Origin: an uncultured Flavobacterium sp.
GTDB taxonomy: Bacteria; Bacteroidota; Bacteroidia; Flavobacteriales; Flavobacteriaceae
Length of the DNA stretch: 18,528 nucleotides
Direction of reading: 5' to 3'
Assembly: GCF_946479975.1 (NCBI RefSeq)
Contig: NZ_CAMLIX010000086.1
Location: 1 to 18,528 of the forward strand
In this document: positions 1-6,799 of the stretch, piece by piece
Numbering within the stretch: the first letter of the stretch is position 1
Layout of the letters: each line of letters opens with the position of its first letter
Position numbers and translations under genes: made by a program
Notes under the pieces: model-generated
The model's input: the letters and a program-made list of their open reading frames with translations, nothing else
Databases searched by the model: none
What the model was told of the DNA's origin: nothing

Positions 1-1170
1 TTGTTTGATGCGTTCCATTTTTTTAGAAGATTCGTATCGCGCATCTGCATTCTGCAAGAGTTTTTGAGTGCTTTCGTTGTATTTTAATTGATTGTATTTG
101 GAGTACAAAGTATCGTAGGCATAATAAGCCTGATAGTCTCTTCTTTTTACAGAAACGTCTTTCAGCGAGCTGTAAAATGTCGCCAAAAGATAATTGTCTG
201 TATAAGGAAGACTTTGCTGGTATTTAATTCCTTCAATAAACAATAATTCTGCTTTTGCATAATCTCCCTTTTCGGTATAATACATGCCTTGAAGACCAAT
301 CGCGCTTCTGTAAATGATTTTTATATTGTATTTTTTGGCAATTGCAGTTGCTTTTTTAAGATTGTCCAGCATTGCAGCTTCATCAATTGGTTTTGGTCCT
401 TTCGTATACAAATCTGCCAGATTTATGTAAGCGATTCCGATATTGCTTTTACTGATAATTTCGCCCGAATATCTTTCTGCGTAAGCAACTGTTTCTTTAA
501 AAAATTTTACGGCAGCGGGCCATTCTTCTTTATATCCCGAATCTAATCGGTCGGTTAAATAACCTCCAAAAGCAAGCCTGGCAAACAATTGACTTTCTGG
601 ATCATTGGCTTTTGCTGCATGCTGTAAAGCTTCGCTCGCATATTTTTTTACTTTTTCTGGTGAAGTAGGAGAGAATAAGTACGAGATATCCGATGCTACT
701 TTGGCACATTGATCATGAGCATTTATTTTGGAAAAAAGGGTATAAGCTTTTAAAAGATGATCTAATGCCTGCGGTTTATCGTCGACATAGGATTTAAAAT
801 TTCCATAGGCCAATGATGCAAAAGCTTTTGCTCTTATTTTACTGGATTTTTGAGCTAAAATAAAAGCGCTGTCTGCATAACGGGCAAAATTTTGAATATG
901 CAGTAAACGCCTTTGAGTAAGTGCCAAATACGAATAGCAGATTACTTCATCGTCGATATTGTTTCTTTTTTTGGCTAAAGCCAATGCCTGAAGCTGTATT
1001 TTTTTACAGGCAGAGGAATCTGAAAAACGTTTTGCATACCCATGAATGGCTATTTTTTCTATTGGAGAAATCTGCTGTGCATTTAAATTAAAAAAAAAGA
1101 AAATCAATAAACAGGTGAACCATTTATGACATTTATTTTGTAACGGATTAAAAGTGTTTTTTAGACTCAT
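1..1170 (-). CDS. Partial TPR-repeat protein with signal peptide, likely sensor kinase or regulator N-terminus
   Basis: The minus strand is open from an ATG at 1170 to the window edge (390 codons, no stop), so only the N-terminal part is present. Residues 1-16 are basic, 17-29 form a hydrophobic core, and a cleavage site is likely around NA/QQ (31-32), so the protein is exported. The rest is helical with repeated Ala, Tyr and Leu spacing typical of TPR units (for example KYASEALQHAAKA, GDYAKAELLFIEGIKYQ). The last visible residues (RYESSKKMERIKQ) look like the charged linker that in many Flavobacteriia TPR proteins precedes a TM segment and a histidine kinase or LuxR-type output domain. That domain lies outside the window, so the signalling role is inferred. 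It is divergent from the exported-protein cluster at 1418. Confidence 0.8.
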   Translation of the reverse strand, partial: MSLKNTFNPLQNKCHKWFTCLLIFFFFNLNAQQISPIEKIAIHGYAKRFSDSSACKKIQLQALALAKKRNNIDDEVICYSYLALTQRRLLHIQNFARYADSAFILAQKSSKIRAKAFASLAYGNFKSYVDDKPQALDHLLKAYTLFSKINAHDQCAKVASDISYLFSPTSPEKVKKYASEALQHAAKANDPESQLFARLAFGGYLTDRLDSGYKEEWPAAVKFFKETVAYAERYSGEIISKSNIGIAYINLADLYTKGPKPIDEAAMLDNLKKATAIAKKYNIKIIYRSAIGLQGMYYTEKGDYAKAELLFIEGIKYQQSLPYTDNYLLATFYSSLKDVSVKRRDYQAYYAYDTLYSKYNQLKYNESTQKLLQNADARYESSKKMERIKQ

Positions 1171-1189
1171 GTATCGTGGTAATTACTGC

Positions 1190-1220
1190 CAAAGTACAAA
1201 TTGAGTTGCGACTGACCAAA
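1190..1220 (-). promoter_or_regulatory. Possible Bacteroidota-type promoter for the TPR gene
   Basis: Read on the minus strand, TTTG is followed after 20 bases by TACTTTG. This resembles the -33 TTTG / -7 TAnnTTTG pattern of Bacteroidota but is one base short in the -7 box. It ends 19 bases before the ATG. This is tentative, from sequence pattern only. Confidence 0.3.
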
Positions 1221-1354
1221 AAAACAGGAGCAGAATTTTTAGAAGAAAAACCTTTGTAAACAATGATTTTAAAAGTGATTAAACAATGCTATTTCAGGAT
1301 AATTATAGAGAATAACCAAATAAAAATCTAAAACATCCATTTGCCAATTTCGAA

Positions 1355-1385
1355 TTGTGGTAAGCGGATCTTAGTAGTAATCTTG
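1355..1385 (+). promoter_or_regulatory. Possible promoter for the three-gene exported/membrane cluster
   Basis: TTG, a 20-base spacer and TAATCTTG match the Flavobacterium TTG-N17-23-TAnnTTTG pattern with one mismatch in the -7 box. The box ends 32 bases before the ATG at 1418. No Shine-Dalgarno sequence is present; the leader just before the start is A-rich, which is usual in this phylum. Confidence 0.4.
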
Positions 1386-1417
1386 TTCTTGTCAATTTTT
1401 TTTAAAACCCTAAAATT

Positions 1418-1867
1418 ATGAATAAGATTTTTTTTACAATAACACTTTTTACTTGTCTTTTTTTCTCTGTTGTGACTTTTGGTCAGAAAGATGATAAACG
1501 CATAACAATTGAAATTTCTTTAAAAGACGGAAACAAGATTATAAAAGCTCCGGTGAGATCGATAACATTTTCTTTTACAAAATCGGTTGTAAATGCTGAA
1601 ACCAATGAGGGTAAAAACAATTACTATTTTTCTCTTGATTTTGAAAAACAGGATATTGCTTTATTGACAGCTTTAATGAAAAATAAGGCAGGAATCGACG
1701 GGCAGATTACAATGACAGATAGTTACGGAAAAATGCCAGCCAGAAAATTTGATTTTACAAAAGGAAGAATAGATTCTATGAGCGAACAGCTTACCGCAGA
1801 TTACAGCAGTTCGTATATGTCTATGATTTGTGATACGTTAATTATTGACGATGTTAAAATCGATTAG
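1418..1867 (+). CDS. Small exported protein, TssD/Hcp-like by layout
   Basis: A 149-residue protein with a clear signal peptide: Lys3, a hydrophobic core at 4-21 and likely cleavage after Gly22, leaving Gln23 as a possible N-terminus. The mature part is beta-rich. Its order of elements (DGK-like strand, a strand with a variable loop, a long strand ending in ED/KQD, a short helix LLTALM, then GQITM, a KM-x-x-RKFDF strand, a Ser-rich loop and a final ...DDVKI strand) resembles the Bacteroidota T6SS tube protein TssD (Hcp-like). Tube proteins normally lack a signal peptide, so this would be an exported relative rather than a working T6SS tube. The similarity is judged by eye and is weak. The stop is 2 bases before the next gene, so it heads a likely operon with two membrane proteins. 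Alternatively it is an unrelated secreted beta-sandwich protein. Confidence 0.75.
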   Translation: MNKIFFTITLFTCLFFSVVTFGQKDDKRITIEISLKDGNKIIKAPVRSITFSFTKSVVNAETNEGKNNYYFSLDFEKQDIALLTALMKNKAGIDGQITMTDSYGKMPARKFDFTKGRIDSMSEQLTADYSSSYMSMICDTLIIDDVKID

Positions 1868-1869
1868 TT

Positions 1870-2337
1870 ATGAATGAACTAAAGAAATTCGAAAAAAACG
1901 GAAATCAATTTGTCATGAAAAGGCAGTACGGCTTTGGTTTGCTAGTCGTAGGAGGAATGCTGGCTTTTACAATTGGTGGTATTTTTTATAAAAATACTGC
2001 TGTAATCTGGATTTTTGGTATTCTGTCAATTTTATGCTTTATTTCGATCTGGTCAGAGACTTTTATTATAGATCTTGACAAAGAAGTATTTGTCATCAAA
2101 AATGGTTTAATCAATAAGCCAGTGGAGATTCCTCTTTCTGATTTTGTAAATTTTGAGTTGGTAAAAGTCAGACATAATTTTATTACCACAAATGTTTGTT
2201 TGAACTTGTATTATATTAAAAATGATAAAGAAAAATGTATTGGAATTGCGCAGGGATTTACAACAAAATCAATGCAAATGGTTATTAATGAAATCAATAC
2301 AATATTAAAATCAAATGAACATTCGAGAGCGCTATAA
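1870..2337 (+). CDS. Two-TM membrane protein with PH-like cytoplasmic tail
   Basis: A 155-residue protein of no family I can name. Two hydrophobic segments lie at about 20-40 and 45-61, joined by a short KNT turn, so both termini probably face the cytoplasm. The tail (about 63-148) alternates beta strands (FIIDLDKEVFVIKNG, then IPLSDFVNFELV) and ends in a helix, the pattern of bacterial PH-like (bPH) membrane proteins, in which a short strand pair ID..K..V.I..G is followed by IPLSDI. This is a fold-level impression, not a confirmed family. The gene follows the exported TssD-like gene by 2 bases and overlaps the next gene by 23 bases, which indicates translational coupling in one operon. Confidence 0.8.
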   Translation: MNELKKFEKNGNQFVMKRQYGFGLLVVGGMLAFTIGGIFYKNTAVIWIFGILSILCFISIWSETFIIDLDKEVFVIKNGLINKPVEIPLSDFVNFELVKVRHNFITTNVCLNLYYIKNDKEKCIGIAQGFTTKSMQMVINEINTILKSNEHSRAL

Positions 2338-2824
2338 TATTGAAGAGCGTACCAATATTTTGGTTTTATATCCTAATAAAACGTCATTGCAATTGTCAAA
2401 ATGGTTTCTTGCAGGAATATTGGCAGGATTAGGCGTATTGTTTTTTCTAGAAAATTATCTTGAAGAGAGCATGCGTTGGGCTATTTGTATTTTGTTGATA
2501 TACTTTGTGCTGCATAGTCTGTATGATATTATGATTGGTTCAAAAATTCATTATATATTCGATGCTTCTGCAAATGCTGTGAGTAAACAGAGTCCGTTGT
2601 TTGCAAGAAAGAAAATAATGAAATTAAACGAAGCAGTTATTTTTACTCATTCAGAAATGGGAAGCTGGTATTATGCTCTAGGCGCTGATCAAAGTCAGTT
2701 TGTTAAAAACTACCGAATAAGCGAAGGATTTAGTTCCGGACGAAAAAGTTTAGCCGTTCGAAAAGAATACGAAAATGTAATTTTACGTAAAATTGATGAA
2801 TTGATAGAAAACGTTCGCCGTTAG
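2315..2824 (+). CDS. Two-TM membrane protein, second of a pair with PH-like tail
   Basis: A 169-residue protein with the same layout as its upstream neighbour: a polar N-terminus (1-27), two hydrophobic segments at about 30-45 and 54-73, then a cytoplasmic domain of beta strands and a C-terminal helix (about 150-169, charged, ending ENVRR). The N-terminus is longer than in the neighbour and no clear sequence identity is seen, so the two may be distant paralogues or partners. The ATG at 2315 lies inside the upstream gene (23-base overlap). No terminator is obvious after the stop; the palindromic repeat array starts about 60 bases later. Function unknown; the operon suggests it works with the exported protein, for example as partner or protective factor, but this is inference. 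Confidence 0.8.
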   Translation: MNIRERYNIEERTNILVLYPNKTSLQLSKWFLAGILAGLGVLFFLENYLEESMRWAICILLIYFVLHSLYDIMIGSKIHYIFDASANAVSKQSPLFARKKIMKLNEAVIFTHSEMGSWYYALGADQSQFVKNYRISEGFSSGRKSLAVRKEYENVILRKIDELIENVRR

Positions 2825-2927
2825 AATTTGATGTTTCTCGTTATTTAATTATTTTTTAATCGATTAATATTTATTGCTTTACAACCAAGTGTCCCTACAA
2901 GACACAACTTGGAGAACAATACTTTTT

Positions 2928-3048
2928 TTCTACCGACGAAACATTCCTCTGGAATGACTGGACTTTAATATTCCGTATGAATATATCTTCGGTAGATCTA
3001 AATTGAAAATGTGTTTTTACGTTCCGTAGGAACGTTTCGTCGGTAGAA
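2928..3048. repeat. Foldback element 1 with 15-bp inverted ends
   Basis: TTCTACCGACGAAAC at 2928-2942 is the exact reverse complement of GTTTCGTCGGTAGAA at 3034-3048. The 121-base element between them contains three further TTCC-nnn-GGAA palindromes. It is MITE-like in shape, with no target-site duplication that I can identify. Confidence 0.8.
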
Positions 3049-3159
3049 ATAAATTTAGAATAAGATTTTACGTTCCGTAGGAACGTTTGATTACGAATAG
3101 ATTTGCTTGTAGAAAAATCAAGTGTCCCTACAGGACACAACTTTATTAACAATTTTTTT

Positions 3160-3308
3160 TTCTACCGACGAAACATTCCTACGGAATGACAGGACTTTAA
3201 GATTCCTCCTGAATCACTGGAAGTTAATGTTACGTACGGATATATCTTCGGTTGAACTAAAATTAGAATGAGGGGTTTACGTTCCGTAGGAACGTTTCGT
3301 CGGTAGAA
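3160..3308. repeat. Foldback element 2 with 15-bp inverted ends
   Basis: The same exact 15-base inverted ends at 3160-3174 and 3294-3308. At 149 bases it is longer than the other two copies because of an additional GATTC/GAATC palindrome near 3201-3215. Confidence 0.8.
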
Positions 3309-3421
3309 TCAAATTTAGATAACGGTTTTACGTTCCAGAGGAACGTTTGATTACGAATAGATTTGCTTTTAGAAAAACCAAGTGTCCCTACAGGACACAA
3401 CTTGGATAACAACACTTCTTT

Positions 3422-3542
3422 TTCTACCGACGAAACATTCCTCTGGAATGACTGGACGTTTATAATCCGTAGCAATATATCTTCGGTAGATCTAAATTGA
3501 GAATGGGTTTTTACGTTCCGTAGGAACGTTTCGTCGGTAGAA
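3422..3542. repeat. Foldback element 3 with 15-bp inverted ends
   Basis: The same exact 15-base inverted ends at 3422-3436 and 3528-3542; again 121 bases, matching copy 1 in length. One internal palindrome (3464-3476) has decayed arms. Confidence 0.8.
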
Positions 3543-3697
3543 ATAAATTTAGAATGCAGTTTTACGTTCCGTAGGAACGTTTGAATAATCAATCCAATAT
3601 GAGCGTTGCATAAAAATACGTTTCATGTTGTGACACATTTCCAATCAATTTTTTTCTTACCGATAAAACATTCCTCCTGAATGATATTTGTATTAAA

Positions 3698-4333
3698 TTA
3701 TTTCTTTTGAATTAAAATAACTTCATTTCCTGCAATCGCATAAACGATATGATCTTCTTCAGGTTTTAAAATGAATTTCCCTGTAAATTCCCCAAAAGCG
3801 GGTAAAATCATTTGATTTGGTTTCTGAAAAAAACAACGCAGTTTTAAACTCTGCATTCCCAAACCACGTAATGTTATTCCAGGATGAATATGACCTGAAA
3901 AATTGAATAAACCTTCCATTTCGGTTGGATGATGTGTGAAGAAAAATTCGCCGACTTCTAAAATATCAACTACTAAAACACCAATTTCATAATAATGTTT
4001 CTGATCAATTATATCGTGGTTTCCGGCAATTAGATATGTTTCCTGATTGTGATTTGAAATCCATTCTTCAAATAAATCCCATTCTGAATTTTTGGCGCTG
4101 TGAAATAAATCTCCCAAAAAAATGATTTTTTCAGGTGAAAAATAATCTAAGACATCTGTAATTTTTCTAAAATTTTCTGAAATAGCATTTTGCGGAATTG
4201 CAATTCCATGTTTTCTAAAATGCATGACTTTCCCTAAATGAACATCAGAAATAATAATTGTTTTTTGTTCTTCCCAAAATAAAGCGCCGCTTGAATGAAG
4301 TATGAAGTTTTGGTTTTGTATTGTAATATTCAT
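3698..4333 (-). CDS. pdeM: Ligase-associated DNA repair metallophosphoesterase PdeM
   Basis: A 211-residue calcineurin-like phosphoesterase. Metal-binding motifs are complete: DVHLGK (Asp30, His32), GDLFHS (Asp75), GNHD (Asn105, His106), a His pair at 134-135, and GHIHPG (His148, His150). In the ligase-associated family such enzymes are Mn-dependent phosphodiesterases/endonucleases that act in the same cluster as an ATP-dependent ligase, a Lhr-core helicase and an MBL exonuclease. Here it is the last gene: the ATG lies 6 bases after the helicase stop, so it is almost certainly co-transcribed. No signal peptide; cytoplasmic. No clear terminator follows, and the repeat array begins within about 20 bases of the stop. 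Length is normal for the family. Confidence 0.9.
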   Translation of the reverse strand: MNITIQNQNFILHSSGALFWEEQKTIIISDVHLGKVMHFRKHGIAIPQNAISENFRKITDVLDYFSPEKIIFLGDLFHSAKNSEWDLFEEWISNHNQETYLIAGNHDIIDQKHYYEIGVLVVDILEVGEFFFTHHPTEMEGLFNFSGHIHPGITLRGLGMQSLKLRCFFQKPNQMILPAFGEFTGKFILKPEEDHIVYAIAGNEVILIQKK

Positions 4334-4339
4334 AAAGTA

Positions 4340-6799
4340 TTATTTCATGTAAGAGGCCGTCATTTTCTGAATTCTTTCTGCCAATGTCTCGCTTGACAAT
4401 TTTTCTCGTAAGCGATCTGTGATAATTGGAAAACTAAATGGAGTTGGTTTTGAACACTGTTTCCAAACAATGTTTTGACTGGCAATTCTTTCCAAAGCCA
4501 AAATCAAACGACCTTCTTCCAGCTGATGTTCAAAAGTTTCTCGATAAGCCTGTTGCAATAATAAGTTATCTGGTTCATAATCCCTAAAAACTTCAAATAA
4601 TAATTGAGAACCACTTTGCAAATGTTTTGTTTTGACCATTTTTCCAGGAAAACCAGTAAAAACCAAACCAGCAATTACGGCAATATCCCTGAATTTTCTG
4701 CGCGCCATTTCGGTGGAATTCAAACTTTTCTGCAAATCGTGATGCACGTATTCTGTAGAAAATAAGTTATTATCTAAAACTGCTTCAATATCAATTTCCT
4801 GATCCGAAAGTAATTCGAAACCATAATCATTATAAGCCAAAGAAAAAGTGATCGATTGCAATAAACTGATTCTGTAAGCCAATAAACTTGCCAACGCTTC
4901 ATGCACAAAACGACCTTCAAAAGGATAAAAAATAGCATGATAACCTTCTCTGGTTTTAAAAGTTTCAATTAGAAATTCATCTGAACTTGGTACGATTGAT
5001 TCTTTTCGCTGTCTTATAAATAACGGTTGCAAAGCTTTTAATTCTGGCGAAAGATGATCTGTATTGGCACGATATAATTCTTGTCGAAGCAATTCGCTCA
5101 TTTGAGCAGACAATGCCATTCTGCCTCCCATCCAACTTGCGATTTTTGATTCTTTCTTCGGACTTGCTTTTTTTACCAAAACCTGCATATTCCTGATTTT
5201 GAACAATTCCAGTTTTTTTCCAGCGAAAATAAAAGTATCGCCTGGTTTTAATTTCGAAATAAACCATTCTTCAATCGTTCCAATATAACCGCCGCTTATA
5301 AATTTTACATTCATAACCGCATCGCCAACAATAGTTCCAATTTGCATTCTGTGGTGCATGGCAATCATTCGGCTATTGATTTTGTAACAGCCGTTTTCGT
5401 CAACTTCTACTTTTTTGAATTCGTCATAAGCCTGAAGGCTCTGACTTCCGTTGGTAATAAAATTCAGAACCCAATTCCAATTTTCTTTTGTGATGGTTTG
5501 ATAACTGAAAGTGCCTTGAATTTCATTGAAAATTTCATCAGGATAAAATCCGTCAGAAACGGCTAAAGTATTGAGATATTGAACCAAAACATCCCAGCTG
5601 TTTAAATACGGAACACGATCTTCAATAACGCTGTTTTCAACTGCTTTTTTTAGTGCAGAAGCTTCGATCAATTCGATGGCATGCGTCGCCAGAAAATAAA
5701 TTACACTTTCTTTTCCAGGCTGATGTCCGCTTCGTCCGGCACGCTGCATAAATCGCGCAACACCTTTTGGACCGCCAACCTGAATAATCGATTCGACGGG
5801 AGCGAAGTCAACACCCAAATCTAAACTCGAAGTACAAACTACCACTTTTAATTCTTCATTCCGAATGGCATTTTCAACCCAAAGTCTGGTTTCTCGATCA
5901 ATACTTCCGTGATGCATCGCCATTTCTCCTGCAAATTCAGGATATTTTTCTAATAATCTTTGATACCAAATTTCGCAAGCCGAACGAACATTTAAAAATA
6001 TTAAAGTCGTTTTACTGGCTTTTACAATTTTGGCCGCTTCATCAATCAAATGCAATCCCATATGCCCGCGCCACGGATAGGTATCCATTTTTTCGGGAAT
6101 AAGTGAAACGACTTTTATTTTTTTATTGATAACGGCTTTAATTAAAACCGAATTATTATAAGCTTCAGAATCAACTCCAAGTAAAACTTCCTGTGCTTGT
6201 TGCAGATTTCCGATTGTGGCTGAAATTCCCCAAATTCTTAAGTTTTTGGCTATTGTTTTAAGTCTTGATAAACCCAATTCTACTTGAACGCCACGTTTGG
6301 TTCCAAGCAATTCATGCCATTCATCAATCACAATTGCGCTGCAATTTTTAAAAGTATTGGCATAACCTTTTGAAGCCAAAAGTAATTGCAGACTTTCTGG
6401 CGTAGTTATTAATAAATCGGGCATTTTTCCTTTTTGTTTGGCTCTTTCCGCCGCAGAAGTATCTCCAGAACGAATTCCAACCGTCATCGGAATATTTAAA
6501 TCGGTTAAAACTCTTTCTGCCGCTTGTTTGATTTCTACAGATAGAGAACGAAGTGGCGTTATCCAAATCGCTTTTAAACCAGCATTATGTTTTTTATTAT
6601 AATTCGGATTTTCTTTGATGTAGTTTAAAATGATAGGAAGCCACAGTGCATAAGTTTTCCCGCTTCCAGTTGGTGCATTCAATAAACCATTTTTTCCTTG
6701 CAGAAAAGCAGTCCACGTTTGAGTCTGAAATGGAAAAGGTTTCCATCCCTGACTTTCAAACCAATTGCTGGCGATTGTAAATAACTGTTCTCTGTTCAT
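4340..6799 (-). CDS. Ligase-associated DEXH-box (Lhr-core-like) DNA helicase
   Basis: An 819-residue superfamily 2 helicase. Motif I APTGSGKT is at 42-49, Ia TPLRSL at 81-86, TTPES at 132-136, the Walker B/DEXH box DEWH at 159-162, motif III SAT at 193-195, and motif VI QRAGRSGHQPG at 352-362. The remainder (about 380-800) matches the winged-helix and beta-barrel parts expected of the Lhr core, without the long C-terminal extension of full-length Lhr. The role known for the family is ATP-driven 3'-to-5' translocation and duplex unwinding in DNA repair. Its ATG starts on the base after the ligase stop (TAAATG), and the phosphoesterase begins 6 bases after its own stop, so translation is tightly coupled through the operon. 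All catalytic motifs look intact. Confidence 0.93.
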   Translation of the reverse strand: MNREQLFTIASNWFESQGWKPFPFQTQTWTAFLQGKNGLLNAPTGSGKTYALWLPIILNYIKENPNYNKKHNAGLKAIWITPLRSLSVEIKQAAERVLTDLNIPMTVGIRSGDTSAAERAKQKGKMPDLLITTPESLQLLLASKGYANTFKNCSAIVIDEWHELLGTKRGVQVELGLSRLKTIAKNLRIWGISATIGNLQQAQEVLLGVDSEAYNNSVLIKAVINKKIKVVSLIPEKMDTYPWRGHMGLHLIDEAAKIVKASKTTLIFLNVRSACEIWYQRLLEKYPEFAGEMAMHHGSIDRETRLWVENAIRNEELKVVVCTSSLDLGVDFAPVESIIQVGGPKGVARFMQRAGRSGHQPGKESVIYFLATHAIELIEASALKKAVENSVIEDRVPYLNSWDVLVQYLNTLAVSDGFYPDEIFNEIQGTFSYQTITKENWNWVLNFITNGSQSLQAYDEFKKVEVDENGCYKINSRMIAMHHRMQIGTIVGDAVMNVKFISGGYIGTIEEWFISKLKPGDTFIFAGKKLELFKIRNMQVLVKKASPKKESKIASWMGGRMALSAQMSELLRQELYRANTDHLSPELKALQPLFIRQRKESIVPSSDEFLIETFKTREGYHAIFYPFEGRFVHEALASLLAYRISLLQSITFSLAYNDYGFELLSDQEIDIEAVLDNNLFSTEYVHHDLQKSLNSTEMARRKFRDIAVIAGLVFTGFPGKMVKTKHLQSGSQLLFEVFRDYEPDNLLLQQAYRETFEHQLEEGRLILALERIASQNIVWKQCSKPTPFSFPIITDRLREKLSSETLAERIQKMTASYMK

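Larger units (their letters stand above)
2883..3683. repeat. Array of nested palindromic repeats (gene-free stretch)
   Basis: The 873 bases between the plus-strand cluster and pdeM hold no credible gene. Three composite units start with CAAGTGTCCCTACA at 2886, 3119 and 3379 (spacing 233 and 260 bases; unit 2 has an extra ~26-base palindrome segment around 3200-3225). A decayed fourth piece covers about 3628-3683. Each unit has, in order: a hairpin TGTCC-CTACA-GGACA; a T-rich run; TTCTACCGACGAAAC; a palindrome ATTCC-nnn-GGAAT; then three sub-repeats whose palindromes (type GTTCCGTAGGAAC) are spaced 51 bases apart (2970/3021/3072; 3229/3281/3332; 3464/3515/3566). Arms are conserved while loops vary (TCT, TAC, GTA, AGA). 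Long minus-strand open frames here are by-products of the repeat. Confidence 0.9.

Noticed and set aside
289..546. Plus-strand frame of 85 codons
   Set aside because: It lies antisense within the partial TPR gene, which has a better coding pattern and signal peptide.
1870..2824. Toxin-antitoxin pair
   Set aside because: Two overlapping small genes, but both are two-TM proteins with similar layout and neither has a recognisable toxin or antitoxin motif.
2883..3590. CRISPR array
   Set aside because: The repeats are palindromic and regularly spaced, but the intervening sequences are also repeated between units instead of being unique spacers, and no cas genes are present.
2895..3592. Minus-strand frames of 85 and 109 codons with repeated FLRNVK-like peptides
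   Set aside because: They are translations of the palindromic repeat units; the peptide repetition mirrors the DNA repeat and there is no start context or conserved coding pattern.
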